The position numbers and the translations under genes were made by a program. From an uncultured Alistipes sp. (GTDB taxonomy: Bacteria > Bacteroidota > Bacteroidia > Bacteroidales > Rikenellaceae): DNA of 47,031 nt. The DNA lies in NCBI GenBank assembly GCA_937895825.1, contig CALBKP010000093.1, forward strand, positions 1 to 47,031. The letters are read 5' to 3'. Position 1 is the stretch's first letter. Every line of letters starts with the position of its first letter. Positions 14,855 through 22,736 of this stretch are shown in pieces. The notes beneath the pieces are model-generated. The model was given only the letters and a program-made list of their open reading frames with translations. It searched no databases and was not told where the DNA came from.

Positions 14855-15766
14855 TTATCTACTACCGAGTGCTAATAACACCATACCAACAAGTATAAGC
14901 ACCAAGTCTAAAGCCTTAGACTTAAGGTTACGCTCGCCAAAAAGCAAGGCTCCGCAGAGAAATGTGACGATAACCGACGAGCGGCGTACCATTGCCACCA
15001 CTGCAATCATCGCCCCCTCGGTATCGAGAGCGTGATAATAACAGAAATCGGCAAGCGTCACAAATATTGAGATAAGCGGTATCGCCCAGCTCCAATGGAA
15101 TGGCTCCAGTGCTCGGCGTGGCAGCCAGATGATGGCGCAGATTATACACATCATAGCAAACTGGTAGATACCAAACCAGCTCTGCACAAAGAGAGGGGCA
15201 ATGCTACAATTGGCGATAAGAAACTTATCATAGAGGCCACTCACCGCACCTAAAATCATAGCGGCAAAGAGTGCCCACACATGGCGGTTACTGCGGAAGT
15301 CGATGCTCTCGCGCTTACCTGCACGGCTCAGCAGATAAAGCGAGACGATAGTGAGCAGCACACCACCCCACTGCAATAGATTCAGACGCTCGCCAAAGAG
15401 CACGAATGCGCCTATCAGCACCATAACAGGGCGCGTAGCGTTAACGGGGCCGACGATCGTAAGAGGCAGATGCTTGATGGCATAATAACCACACAACCAC
15501 GATGATAGCGTAATGGAGGCTTTCAGCGCAACGAGTAGATGTTCACGTAGACCATTATCACTGCCGTAGCCCGTCGTCAAAAATTCAGAGCTAAACCACC
15601 CAAGATTGAGATTAGCATCGAGGATATAGGGCAACAACAGCAACGACGAGAACAGCGTGTTGAGAAGCAACACCGGAATAACAGCATTACCAGCCAAAGA
15701 CCGCTTCTTGGCAACATCATAGAGGCCAAGGAGCATAGCCGAGATAAATGCCGCACCCACCCACAT
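14855..15766 (-). CDS. EamA/DMT-family transporter
   Basis: A 303-residue inner-membrane protein with about ten hydrophobic spans in two similar halves, the layout of drug/metabolite transporters. Recognisable pieces are MWVGAAFISAMLLGLYDVAKK at the start, VGPVNATRPVMVLIGAFVLFGERLN closing the first half, and AVVAMVRRSSVIVTFLCGALLFGERNL closing the second; both halves carry the conserved FGE(R) turn. It is the last gene of the mltG-to-EamA minus-strand run, 5 bp after the prenyltransferase. Substrate unknown. Confidence 0.87.
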   Translation of the reverse strand: MWVGAAFISAMLLGLYDVAKKRSLAGNAVIPVLLLNTLFSSLLLLPYILDANLNLGWFSSEFLTTGYGSDNGLREHLLVALKASITLSSWLCGYYAIKHLPLTIVGPVNATRPVMVLIGAFVLFGERLNLLQWGGVLLTIVSLYLLSRAGKRESIDFRSNRHVWALFAAMILGAVSGLYDKFLIANCSIAPLFVQSWFGIYQFAMMCIICAIIWLPRRALEPFHWSWAIPLISIFVTLADFCYYHALDTEGAMIAVVAMVRRSSVIVTFLCGALLFGERNLKSKALDLVLILVGMVLLALGSR

Positions 15767-15771
15767 ATCTA

Positions 15772-16635
15772 TCAGTAGATAAGTAAATTAGCAACAAGAG
15801 CTACAGCTAATGACATACTCGCCAGGGCATTCAACGTACCAAAGGCGATGCCTATGTTTCGCTGCTTCGTTGGGGTCACTAAATAGTGTTCCATTGCCAA
15901 TATCGCAGCGAACATAGCACAACCGAGCCACAGCAGCCATGTCTGAGGTTGGAACGAAGCAAACCACATCAACAGAGCAACGCTGGCAACATGCAACGTT
16001 GTGCTGATAACGAGCGACACAAGCGGCGAGAAGTGCGACGGTATAGAGTGCAGGCCTCGCTTACGGTCGAACTCCGCATCCTGCAACGCATAGATGATAT
16101 CAAATCCTGCACACCATGTCATAACAACAGCCGCCAATATCCAGCACTCCGTTGCTGCACCGCCCGTCACAGCCATATATGCACCCACAGGAGCGATGCC
16201 GAGCGATAGACCGAGCACAAGATGCGCCATTGCTGTAAAACGCTTGCAATAGCTATAAAACATAACGATAGCGAGAGCCACGGGCGAGAGCCATCCACAC
16301 AAGGGATTAATCGTTGCAGCCACAGTGATAAATAGCAGAGCGTTGACCACAACAAAGATAACAGCACCACGTGCCGAGACCTTACCAGCTGGTATCTCAC
16401 GCATTGCCGTACGTGGATTCTCAGCATCGATGCGTCTATCAGCCCAGCGATTGAAACCCATTGCCACATTACGAGCAAAGACCATACAACCGACGACTTG
16501 TAGCAATAGCAGCCAGATATTCAGATCAACATCCGTAGTCTTTACGGCATAGGTGAACGAGAGCAGCGCAAAGGGCATGGCGAAGATCGTATGCGAGAAC
16601 TTCACCAAGCGCAAATAATCCGCAATTGTACTCAT
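15772..16635 (-). CDS. UbiA-family prenyltransferase (probable menaquinone pathway)
   Basis: A polytopic aromatic prenyltransferase of about 287 residues. Both magnesium-diphosphate motifs are present: NRWADRRIDAENPRT near 62-76 and ALQDAEFDRKRGLHSIP near 190-206. The family prenylates an aromatic ring during quinone synthesis. In anaerobic Bacteroidetes this ubiA-like type is usually linked to menaquinone (MqnP, futalosine route), which is inference here because no other mqn gene is in the window. I use the ATG at 16635; a GTG at 16638 is directly upstream. It begins 4 bp after the thioesterase stop. Confidence 0.87.
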   Translation of the reverse strand: MSTIADYLRLVKFSHTIFAMPFALLSFTYAVKTTDVDLNIWLLLLQVVGCMVFARNVAMGFNRWADRRIDAENPRTAMREIPAGKVSARGAVIFVVVNALLFITVAATINPLCGWLSPVALAIVMFYSYCKRFTAMAHLVLGLSLGIAPVGAYMAVTGGAATECWILAAVVMTWCAGFDIIYALQDAEFDRKRGLHSIPSHFSPLVSLVISTTLHVASVALLMWFASFQPQTWLLWLGCAMFAAILAMEHYLVTPTKQRNIGIAFGTLNALASMSLAVALVANLLIY

Positions 16636-16639
16636 CACA

Positions 16640-17050
16640 CTACTTATTAAACTCCTCCTCTAATACCTCCACAAGCCACTTAGGAGCGCGCTGTGGACGA
16701 CGTGTGATATGGTCGATAAAGCCGAGCGTAGTAGAGCCCGAGGCTATCTCGCGGCCATCCTCTCCACGCACCTCGTATCTAAAGTTCATACGCGCCATAG
16801 GCATCTCGTCGACAAAGGCCGTAACGGCGATAAGCTCGTCGTAATATGCAGGATTACGATAGTGCACCTGCACATCGACAATAGGCATCATAACGCCCCT
16901 GCGCTCCATCTCGGCATAGGTAAGGCCTATGGCTCGAAGCCACTCGGTACGTGCCACCTCGAAGAACTTGATGTAGTTCGAGTGGTGGACAATACCCATC
17001 TGATCGGTATGATGATACTCCACACGTATCTTCGTCTCAAAACTCTTCAT
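16640..17050 (-). CDS. Hotdog-fold acyl-CoA thioesterase (YbgC/FadM-like)
   Basis: A 136-residue 4-hydroxybenzoyl-CoA thioesterase-like protein. The core motif VEYHHTDQMGIVHHSNYIKF holds the catalytic Asp in the usual place before GIVHHSNY. EVARTEWLRAIGLTY and VDVQVHYRNPAYYDEL are the expected following helices and strands. The start MKSFETKIRV at 17050 is preferred over a TTG-initiated extension to 17071 that would abut the preceding stop. It is inside the mltG operon between DUF4293 and the prenyltransferase. The physiological acyl-CoA substrate is unknown. Confidence 0.88.
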   Translation of the reverse strand: MKSFETKIRVEYHHTDQMGIVHHSNYIKFFEVARTEWLRAIGLTYAEMERRGVMMPIVDVQVHYRNPAYYDELIAVTAFVDEMPMARMNFRYEVRGEDGREIASGSTTLGFIDHITRRPQRAPKWLVEVLEEEFNK

Positions 17051-17071
17051 ATCAAAAACCGGTTTAAACAA

Positions 17072-17536
17072 CTATCTAATACGGTCGAGCGAACGCACTA
17101 AAATCTCATCCTTGAAGATGCCACGTGCTGCCAAGAATGCCAACACAAGGGCGAGCAGAGGCATAATAGCTGCCCAGCCGAAGCTACGATGTACAATCTC
17201 CACGCTCTCCAAAGCGTTATTGCTCGATAGCCAGTAGTATATTGCCACAAATGCAACAGCACCAAGGAGCAATACCACCTCAGCACCACATAGGCGCAAC
17301 TGCAACTGGCGATTCTTGAAGAGGAAAATGGTGACGAGTGGCAGTATAGTAGCCAACACTAAAAGGATACCCATCCAGAGTGTGCTCTGGCCATCTACAC
17401 CATTCGACAGCTCGAAGGCCGAGAGTGTATAAACATCGCCCGATACCGCTGTAAACGTAGCGATCGGGGCAAAGAGGGTGATGGCCATAAATATAGTTAC
17501 AACCAATAGATAGAGTGTTTGAATACGCTGAATCAT
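17072..17536 (-). CDS. DUF4293 membrane protein
   Basis: A 154-residue protein with four predicted membrane spans, opening MIQRIQTLYLLVVTIFMAIT. The IQR(I/V)QTLYLL start followed by a short exported loop with TLSAFELSNG is characteristic of the DUF4293 family, confined as far as I know to Bacteroidetes and uncharacterised. It lies 6 bp after the glycosyltransferase stop and is followed by the thioesterase. Confidence 0.82.
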   Translation of the reverse strand: MIQRIQTLYLLVVTIFMAITLFAPIATFTAVSGDVYTLSAFELSNGVDGQSTLWMGILLVLATILPLVTIFLFKNRQLQLRLCGAEVVLLLGAVAFVAIYYWLSSNNALESVEIVHRSFGWAAIMPLLALVLAFLAARGIFKDEILVRSLDRIR

Positions 17537-17542
17537 AATGTT

Positions 17543-18520
17543 TTATTTTGTTTTAATATTATCTAATACTTTATCAATGAGATAGTTGTTACGATCAGTC
17601 GAACGGCGGTTGATCATCTCACCAAGGAAACCTGCAAGGAAAAGCTGCACGCCGAGTACTATGGCCAACAACGCCAAGTAAAAGAGTGGTTGTTCAGTAA
17701 CACCGCGCCACACAAGGCCATTTAGCTGCGAGTAGAGTTTATCAGCAATAACCCATATCGTCGTAACACCACCAAAGAGGAACATCAGCGTTCCAAGGCC
17801 ACCAAAGAGGTACATGGGCGAACGACCAAAGTGCGACATAAAGGTCACCGAGATAAGGTCCAAGTAGCCCTTAACCATACGTTCAAGGCCGAACTTCGAC
17901 TTACCATACTTACGCTCATGGTGCTCTACGACCTTCTCGCCTATACGCTTAAATCCCGCATGTTTGGCGAGGATGGGTATGTAACGATGCATCTCTCCAT
18001 AGACCTCGATACTCTTAACTACCTTACGACGATATGCCTTAAGGCCGCAGTTGAAATCGTGGAGCTTGATACCCGACATTACACGCGCCGTGAGGTTGAA
18101 GAACTTACTCGGCCATCGTTTACCGATGGGGTCATAACGCTTACGCTTCCAACCCGACACGAGGTCGTAGCCCTCCTCCACAATCATACGTCGCATCTCA
18201 GGAATCTCATCGGGCGAGTCCTGAAGGTCGGCATCCATCGTAAAGACAACCTCGCCTTCAGCCATATCGAAGCCTACGTACAAAGCTGCCGATTTACCAT
18301 AGTTGCGCATAAAGCTCACACCACGGATTGCGGGATACTCCGAACGTAGCCTCTCGACCTCATCAAATGAGCCATCCGTAGAGCCATCGTCAACCATAAT
18401 TATCTCGTACGATAGACTATTCTTGCACGCCACGCGGTCGATCCAAGCAACGAGCTCTGGTAACGACTCAACCTCGTTATAGAGGGGTATGACAACCGAT
18501 ATATCCAACTTATTACTCAT
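17543..18520 (-). CDS. Family 2 glycosyltransferase, membrane-anchored (polyprenyl-phosphate sugar synthase-like)
   Basis: A 325-residue GT2 enzyme of the DPM1/GtrB type that transfers a sugar from a nucleotide donor to a polyprenyl phosphate. The GT-A domain shows VVIPLYNEVESLPELV, VDDGSTDG (44-50) and MDADLQDSPDEIPEM (DAD at 96-98). Two C-terminal hydrophobic spans (about 235-300) anchor it. The start at 18520 is decided by an ATGAGTAA overlap with the DUF4199 stop (8 nt), a translational-coupling layout; upstream ATGs lie deeper in DUF4199. Sugar and acceptor are unknown. Confidence 0.9.
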   Translation of the reverse strand: MSNKLDISVVIPLYNEVESLPELVAWIDRVACKNSLSYEIIMVDDGSTDGSFDEVERLRSEYPAIRGVSFMRNYGKSAALYVGFDMAEGEVVFTMDADLQDSPDEIPEMRRMIVEEGYDLVSGWKRKRYDPIGKRWPSKFFNLTARVMSGIKLHDFNCGLKAYRRKVVKSIEVYGEMHRYIPILAKHAGFKRIGEKVVEHHERKYGKSKFGLERMVKGYLDLISVTFMSHFGRSPMYLFGGLGTLMFLFGGVTTIWVIADKLYSQLNGLVWRGVTEQPLFYLALLAIVLGVQLFLAGFLGEMINRRSTDRNNYLIDKVLDNIKTK

Positions 18521-19106
18521 TGTTTTCATCATCATTAATATAGAACTTGGGCTTACGACTAACTATCGCTGCAATAATAAGTCCGGGTACTCCACCAGTA
18601 AAAATATAGGTATTAAACGACGAGAATACACTACTAAGCATCGAGGGTTGTTCAGCTGTGCGTAGCGCATCGATCATCTTATCAAAGTCGGAATTAAACT
18701 GCGTAAGATTAGCCTCAGCATATATAGTCCTTAGATCCTCAACACGACCAACAAGACCCTCAACATAGAGGTCATATCCCATAATGGCTATATATATCTT
18801 ACCAACGACACCCACGATAACACCTGCCAACATAGATATCATCAAGATATACGATAGCGCCAACGAATAACTATATCCGAACTTGGGATCCATAGCTGCG
18901 GCACGACGCTTCGAGAAGCGCACCAACAACCATATAAATATTACAGCCGACACCGTCCATGCCAAGAGGTATAGTGCCGAAACCGACATAAGGCTCTTGT
19001 CGCTATAAACCAATATATACTGCTCGACAACGTGCATAAGCGCCATAACGATACCGAGTATAGCACCCGAGCGCATCACGTCATACCAAAAATCTCTTCC
19101 AATCAT
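18513..19106 (-). CDS. DUF4199 membrane protein
   Basis: A 197-residue protein with about four membrane spans: near 10-30, 43-63, 83-108 and a C-terminal one near 165-183. A soluble loop of about 50 residues precedes the last span. The layout and the small-residue-rich third span (ISMLAGVIVGVVGKIYIAI) match the DUF4199 family of Bacteroidetes, whose role is unknown. It starts 8 bp after the mltG stop and overlaps the glycosyltransferase start by 8 nt, so it is firmly inside the operon. Confidence 0.8.
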   Translation of the reverse strand: MIGRDFWYDVMRSGAILGIVMALMHVVEQYILVYSDKSLMSVSALYLLAWTVSAVIFIWLLVRFSKRRAAAMDPKFGYSYSLALSYILMISMLAGVIVGVVGKIYIAIMGYDLYVEGLVGRVEDLRTIYAEANLTQFNSDFDKMIDALRTAEQPSMLSSVFSSFNTYIFTGGVPGLIIAAIVSRKPKFYINDDENNE

Positions 19107-19114
19107 ACTTGTAA

Positions 19115-20131
19115 CTATCTAATTTTCATTCTATCCAACGCACGGTGGTACGCTGCTGCATTGCGGTTATGCTCACTGAGCGTACGTGCAAAGTTATGAC
19201 GTCCATCCATCTCGGGACGAGCGCAGAAGTAGAGATAGTTGTGATCCTCATACTCCAACACGCCCTCTATTGCCACCATATCGGGCATGGCGATAGGCGT
19301 AGGCGGCAGGCCAGCATACTTATATGTATTATACGGCGAGTCCACCTCCTTATGTCTATCAAGCACACGCTTAATCGAAAAGTCGCCCACGGCATACTTA
19401 AGCGTAGGGTCGGCCTGCAATGGCATACCTTTCTCAAGACGGTTGATATATACCCCCGCCACACGAGCCATCTCCTCCTTGGCGTTAGTCTCCTCGTGAA
19501 CGATAGAGGCCAGGGTCATAACCTCGAATGGAGTAAGCCCCACCCTTGCGAGCTGCTCCTGACGCTTAGTACTGCCCCAATACTTGTCCGACTCCTGCTT
19601 CATACGACGTACCAATACTTCGGGCGAGATATCAGAATATACCTCGTAGCTGTTGGGCAGGAATATCGAGAACATAGCCTCGGCCGAGTCGAAGCCCATC
19701 TCTTTGATCAACTCCTCATCGCGCAGAGCTGAGAGCACGGCCAAAGAGTCGGCCTCAATCTGGCGTGCAATCTTTCCAGCAAGGATCTCGGGTGTACGAG
19801 CGTTATTTATTGTAAGTCGCACAGCCTTATCGCTACCAAACTTAAGCGTGCGTGCGACATTTATCACGGTCATTCCCTCCTCGAAAGTGTACTTTCCAGG
19901 CTCAATACCACGGTCGAGTTTGATATACTTCGCGTAAAAGTCGAAAGCCCACGGATAGGCAACTTCGCTCTTGACCTTTGCGGTCATCTCCTCATAGCTT
20001 TCATCGCCACGAAGGATGACTGTTACACGCTCCTCGACAGCTGGGCCATAAAACATCTGATACGCCCATATGCCCGTAACTGACACTATTACAACAAATA
20101 CCAATAGTATGACAACAATTTTCTTTTTCAT
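19115..20131 (-). CDS. mltG: Endolytic murein transglycosylase
   Basis: A 338-residue YceG/MltG protein that cleaves nascent glycan strands at the inner membrane. It has an N-terminal anchor (KKKIVVILLVFVVIVSVTGI), a LysM-like region, and the catalytic segment MTLASIVHEETNAKEEM with the active-site Glu. VAGVYINRLEKGMPLQADPTLKYA and SPYNTYKYAGLPPTPIAMP are family hallmarks. I set the start at the ATG at 20131: a longer in-frame reading to 20236 would run through the SRP RNA gene on the other strand. A minus-strand TATCTTTG at 20149-20156 lies just upstream. First gene of the seven-gene run. Confidence 0.94.
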   Translation of the reverse strand: MKKKIVVILLVFVVIVSVTGIWAYQMFYGPAVEERVTVILRGDESYEEMTAKVKSEVAYPWAFDFYAKYIKLDRGIEPGKYTFEEGMTVINVARTLKFGSDKAVRLTINNARTPEILAGKIARQIEADSLAVLSALRDEELIKEMGFDSAEAMFSIFLPNSYEVYSDISPEVLVRRMKQESDKYWGSTKRQEQLARVGLTPFEVMTLASIVHEETNAKEEMARVAGVYINRLEKGMPLQADPTLKYAVGDFSIKRVLDRHKEVDSPYNTYKYAGLPPTPIAMPDMVAIEGVLEYEDHNYLYFCARPEMDGRHNFARTLSEHNRNAAAYHRALDRMKIR

Positions 20132-20144
20132 TTTTCCATTTTTT

Positions 20145-20175
20145 TTTGCAAAGATACATTTTTTTTGTACTTTTG
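20145..20175 (+). promoter_or_regulatory. Predicted promoter of the SRP RNA gene
   Basis: TTTG at 20145-20148, exactly 19 nt, then TACTTTTG at 20168-20175: a full match to the Bacteroidetes vegetative promoter in both boxes and spacing. Transcription would start near 20181, where the RNA stem begins. Confidence 0.8.
20149..20156 (-). promoter_or_regulatory. Predicted -7 box for the mltG operon
   Basis: Minus-strand TATCTTTG, a full consensus match, 18-25 bp before the mltG ATG. It directly abuts the TTTG (-33) element of the divergent SRP RNA promoter. Confidence 0.6.
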
Positions 20176-20180
20176 CACCC

Positions 20181-20285
20181 GGGTAAGTCTTATACGACCA
20201 GCTCCTGCAGAACCCCCCAGGCGAGGAATCGAGCAAGGGTATGCGGTTGTAGCGGTGCGATATGAGTAGCTTACCCTCTTTTTTT
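20181..20285 (+). ncRNA. ffs: Signal recognition particle RNA (small bacterial type) with terminator
   Basis: A roughly 96-nt RNA of the 4.5S type. The ends pair (GGGTAAG at 20181-20187 with CTTACCC at 20270-20276). The apical hairpin carries the SRP core: CAGG (20218-20221), CGA closing a GGAA tetraloop (20225-20228), TCG, then AGCA (20232-20235). This is the conserved Ffh-binding internal loop and tetraloop arrangement. A T-run follows immediately (20277-20285) as terminator, and a textbook Bacteroidetes promoter precedes it. The RNA partners Ffh in targeting membrane proteins. It is divergent from mltG and convergent with the Yip1-like gene. Confidence 0.92.
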
Positions 20286-20315
20286 GGTATCTATATCACT
20301 CTTCTCTTAATAATA

Positions 20316-20936
20316 TTATAATATTCCTGCATACACCGCCGTAAGTGCGTAGCGTGACAACAAGAACGAGCAGACAAAGGCTACAACGTATAAAATAGAT
20401 GTCACCACCCCACCACGCGCCGTCGAGCAACGAAAGGCGCAATAGCCCCAGTATACATACCACACAAGCACTACAAGTGCAATAATGGTCATCACACCAG
20501 CACTACCCAAATCACCTTTGTACGCAACAAGCGGGTTATTCATAAATGTCGAATATGCAGCCTTGTTCATAAAGATACCAGGCAGCAGCATAAACGTCAC
20601 AGGCCAGTGAGCAAAGAGCATACGTCCAAACAGTTCCGTCATCGAAACATCTCTATTGAGCATGGCAGCCGCCACAAAGAAGCATACGGTCGATGACACC
20701 CACATAACAAGTCCGAGTGCCGTATGCCACAATAAGCTGGCATGCCCCCATGTATAGCCAAACATAGAGGTTGGCACTAAGTCGAATCGCCAGCCGAGGA
20801 TAATACCCACAATCAGCCACGCCAAGCCCCACATCAACGCCATCTGTGGCGCATTGGTAGCCGGACGACGAATCATCCTCGATATGAATGACCCCTCGGC
20901 CTCAACGCCACATCCTCTTCTTACTCCTCTAATCAT
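20316..20936 (-). CDS. Yip1-like integral membrane protein
   Basis: A 206-residue protein with five to six hydrophobic spans after a short soluble N-terminus (MIRRPATNAPQMALMWGLAW region). The pattern of paired spans with VLVWYVYWGYCAFRCS and a C-terminal span resembles bacterial Yip1-domain proteins; the match is by topology and is weak. The N-terminal 20 residues may be overcalled, as the next Met-Ile-Arg-Arg is also a possible start. It begins 11 bp after the outer-membrane barrel stop, so it is probably co-transcribed with the barrel and the TPR protein. Confidence 0.65.
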   Translation of the reverse strand: MIRGVRRGCGVEAEGSFISRMIRRPATNAPQMALMWGLAWLIVGIILGWRFDLVPTSMFGYTWGHASLLWHTALGLVMWVSSTVCFFVAAAMLNRDVSMTELFGRMLFAHWPVTFMLLPGIFMNKAAYSTFMNNPLVAYKGDLGSAGVMTIIALVVLVWYVYWGYCAFRCSTARGGVVTSILYVVAFVCSFLLSRYALTAVYAGIL

Positions 20937-20947
20937 ATCACAACAGA

Positions 20948-22711
20948 TTAAAAATCAATCTTCACGCCTGCCATAAAGCCCGTACCATTACGGTAGTAAT
21001 AAGCATAGTCGAAGATGTCGTCATTAAGAAGGTTGTAACCATCGGCATAAATCTCAACGCGCTTCGATGCTTTGAACGACAATCCCACACGAAGGTCTAT
21101 CGACGATGGCGCCTCGAAAGCCACGGGAGCCTTACCCTCAACAGATACAGCTTGCGCCTGCGACCAGCGACGTTTGCCCATAAAGTCGCTCAATACGTAC
21201 ATCTTCCAACGCTTAATCTTATACTCGGCCTTAAGGTTTGCCTTAAAACGGGCATCATCTACGACATACATCGAGTCTGTATTATCGGCATGTGCATAGA
21301 TCGAGCCGCTGATATGCAGGCCGCCGATAGGACGACAACCCAACTCCGCACCAAAAAAGATGCGATTATTGTTATCCGCAGCGACGCTAAACGTACCAGG
21401 CGTTGCCACGGTCCATATCAACTGGTCGCGCATAAAGTTAGCACCAAAATAGAGTCTATACTCCAGGCGTGACGAGATGGCCGAGCCCGAGAATCCGAGC
21501 GCGAGGTTATAGCTGCGCGTATTAGGCATAGTGCTATACATATTCACCTTATCCTCGCAACGATTCTCATCAATATAGTAGCGATAATAGATATATGGAT
21601 TCTCCTTGTATAAGTTCGAGATACCATTCTGCGATACCGAAGTATTAAACTCCACATATGGCGTGATGGCCGTAGTGCCAGTATCGAACAGAAGCTTTAA
21701 CTGAGGCTTTACGAAGTGTGAGGGCTTCTCCCTATCGCGCACCTTATCGTACATATAGCCAATACCCGCCTTAAGGTCAATAAAGCCAAATGTGCGAGCA
21801 TAACCTGCCGTAAGCCCAAAGCGCACATCCTGGTACAAGTCATCGGGCTGCATCCACATATCGAACTCCGCCTTAAGGTCAATGGTATTCAGTCCAAACT
21901 TTCGAGCAAAGAGCGCCGATGCACCAGCGCGGAACTCACCCTCGCAGAATATCGTACAGCCCGAAGCGGGAAGGTTGTGAGCCCAGATACCACCATGCGC
22001 CTCAACGGCAAAGTTCAGGCGCGAGAGGTTGACAAAGTCGTCGCCAAAGCGCAGGATAAGTCCTGCATCGTGGAACGTCAACAAGTCAGACTTATTGAAG
22101 GCCATACCATCCGACGGTTCCAATACAGCACTATCGACATTTGGCACATAAGCCACTGTTGCATAGTTGTTGTACAGGTCGCAGTTATACTCAAGACCCA
22201 CCTCAAACATGCGGCAACCAGCAAAGACACCACCACCGACATAGAGTCGATTCTGCATATCATAGCTGTCCGACATCGAGCGAAGCATACCATCGAACGA
22301 CCTTTTACGTGCAAAGTTACCGTCATGGTCAATGCCCACACCGAAGTAGCCGAGGCGCACGTTGTTTGTGGCATAGTGGAACTTAGCCTTCGACATAAGG
22401 GGATAACCAGATGCTAACTGCGTATAGAAACGCTTAGCGCGGCCAAAGTCCCAGAAGTTAGACTTTGTGGGGTTAATCTGATGGTCATCGAGCTCTATCT
22501 GCCACGATTCAGGCTTAATGTTGTACCTTATCTCTGGCTCAATACCAGGGACATCACTTATCGTCGTAGGTGCCGTCAGTTTCTTTGCAGGTGCCACCTC
22601 GGGGTTATATGTGGTTGTCACCTCCACGCGTTTATGCTCCTGAGCCGAGAGCCCAAAAGGCAACGCCAAGGCGGCCATTGCAACAATTCCAAATATAATA
22701 CTTCTCTTCAT
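20948..22711 (-). CDS. Outer-membrane beta-barrel protein, TonB-receptor-like without plug
   Basis: A 587-residue exported protein: signal peptide MKRSIIFGIVAMAALALPFGLSAQ, then a short N-terminal segment (HKRVEVTTTYNPEVAPAKKL), then alternating amphipathic strands to a C-terminal phenylalanine (GFMAGVKIDF), the outer-membrane assembly signal. It resembles the barrel half of TonB-dependent receptors but has no plug domain or TonB box. Homologues of this shape are frequent in Bacteroidetes beside a large TPR lipid- or envelope-associated protein, as here. I choose the ATG at 22711 over a GTG at 22720. Function unknown; a structural or assembly role is inferred. Confidence 0.8.
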   Translation of the reverse strand: MKRSIIFGIVAMAALALPFGLSAQEHKRVEVTTTYNPEVAPAKKLTAPTTISDVPGIEPEIRYNIKPESWQIELDDHQINPTKSNFWDFGRAKRFYTQLASGYPLMSKAKFHYATNNVRLGYFGVGIDHDGNFARKRSFDGMLRSMSDSYDMQNRLYVGGGVFAGCRMFEVGLEYNCDLYNNYATVAYVPNVDSAVLEPSDGMAFNKSDLLTFHDAGLILRFGDDFVNLSRLNFAVEAHGGIWAHNLPASGCTIFCEGEFRAGASALFARKFGLNTIDLKAEFDMWMQPDDLYQDVRFGLTAGYARTFGFIDLKAGIGYMYDKVRDREKPSHFVKPQLKLLFDTGTTAITPYVEFNTSVSQNGISNLYKENPYIYYRYYIDENRCEDKVNMYSTMPNTRSYNLALGFSGSAISSRLEYRLYFGANFMRDQLIWTVATPGTFSVAADNNNRIFFGAELGCRPIGGLHISGSIYAHADNTDSMYVVDDARFKANLKAEYKIKRWKMYVLSDFMGKRRWSQAQAVSVEGKAPVAFEAPSSIDLRVGLSFKASKRVEIYADGYNLLNDDIFDYAYYYRNGTGFMAGVKIDF

Positions 22712-22736
22712 ACTCTTCACTTAAATTTGGGGTTCA

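Noticed and set aside
20132..20236. N-terminal extension of MltG by 35 residues
   Set aside because: It runs antisense through the SRP RNA core and places hydrophilic sequence before the membrane anchor; a -7 box lies just upstream of the shorter start.
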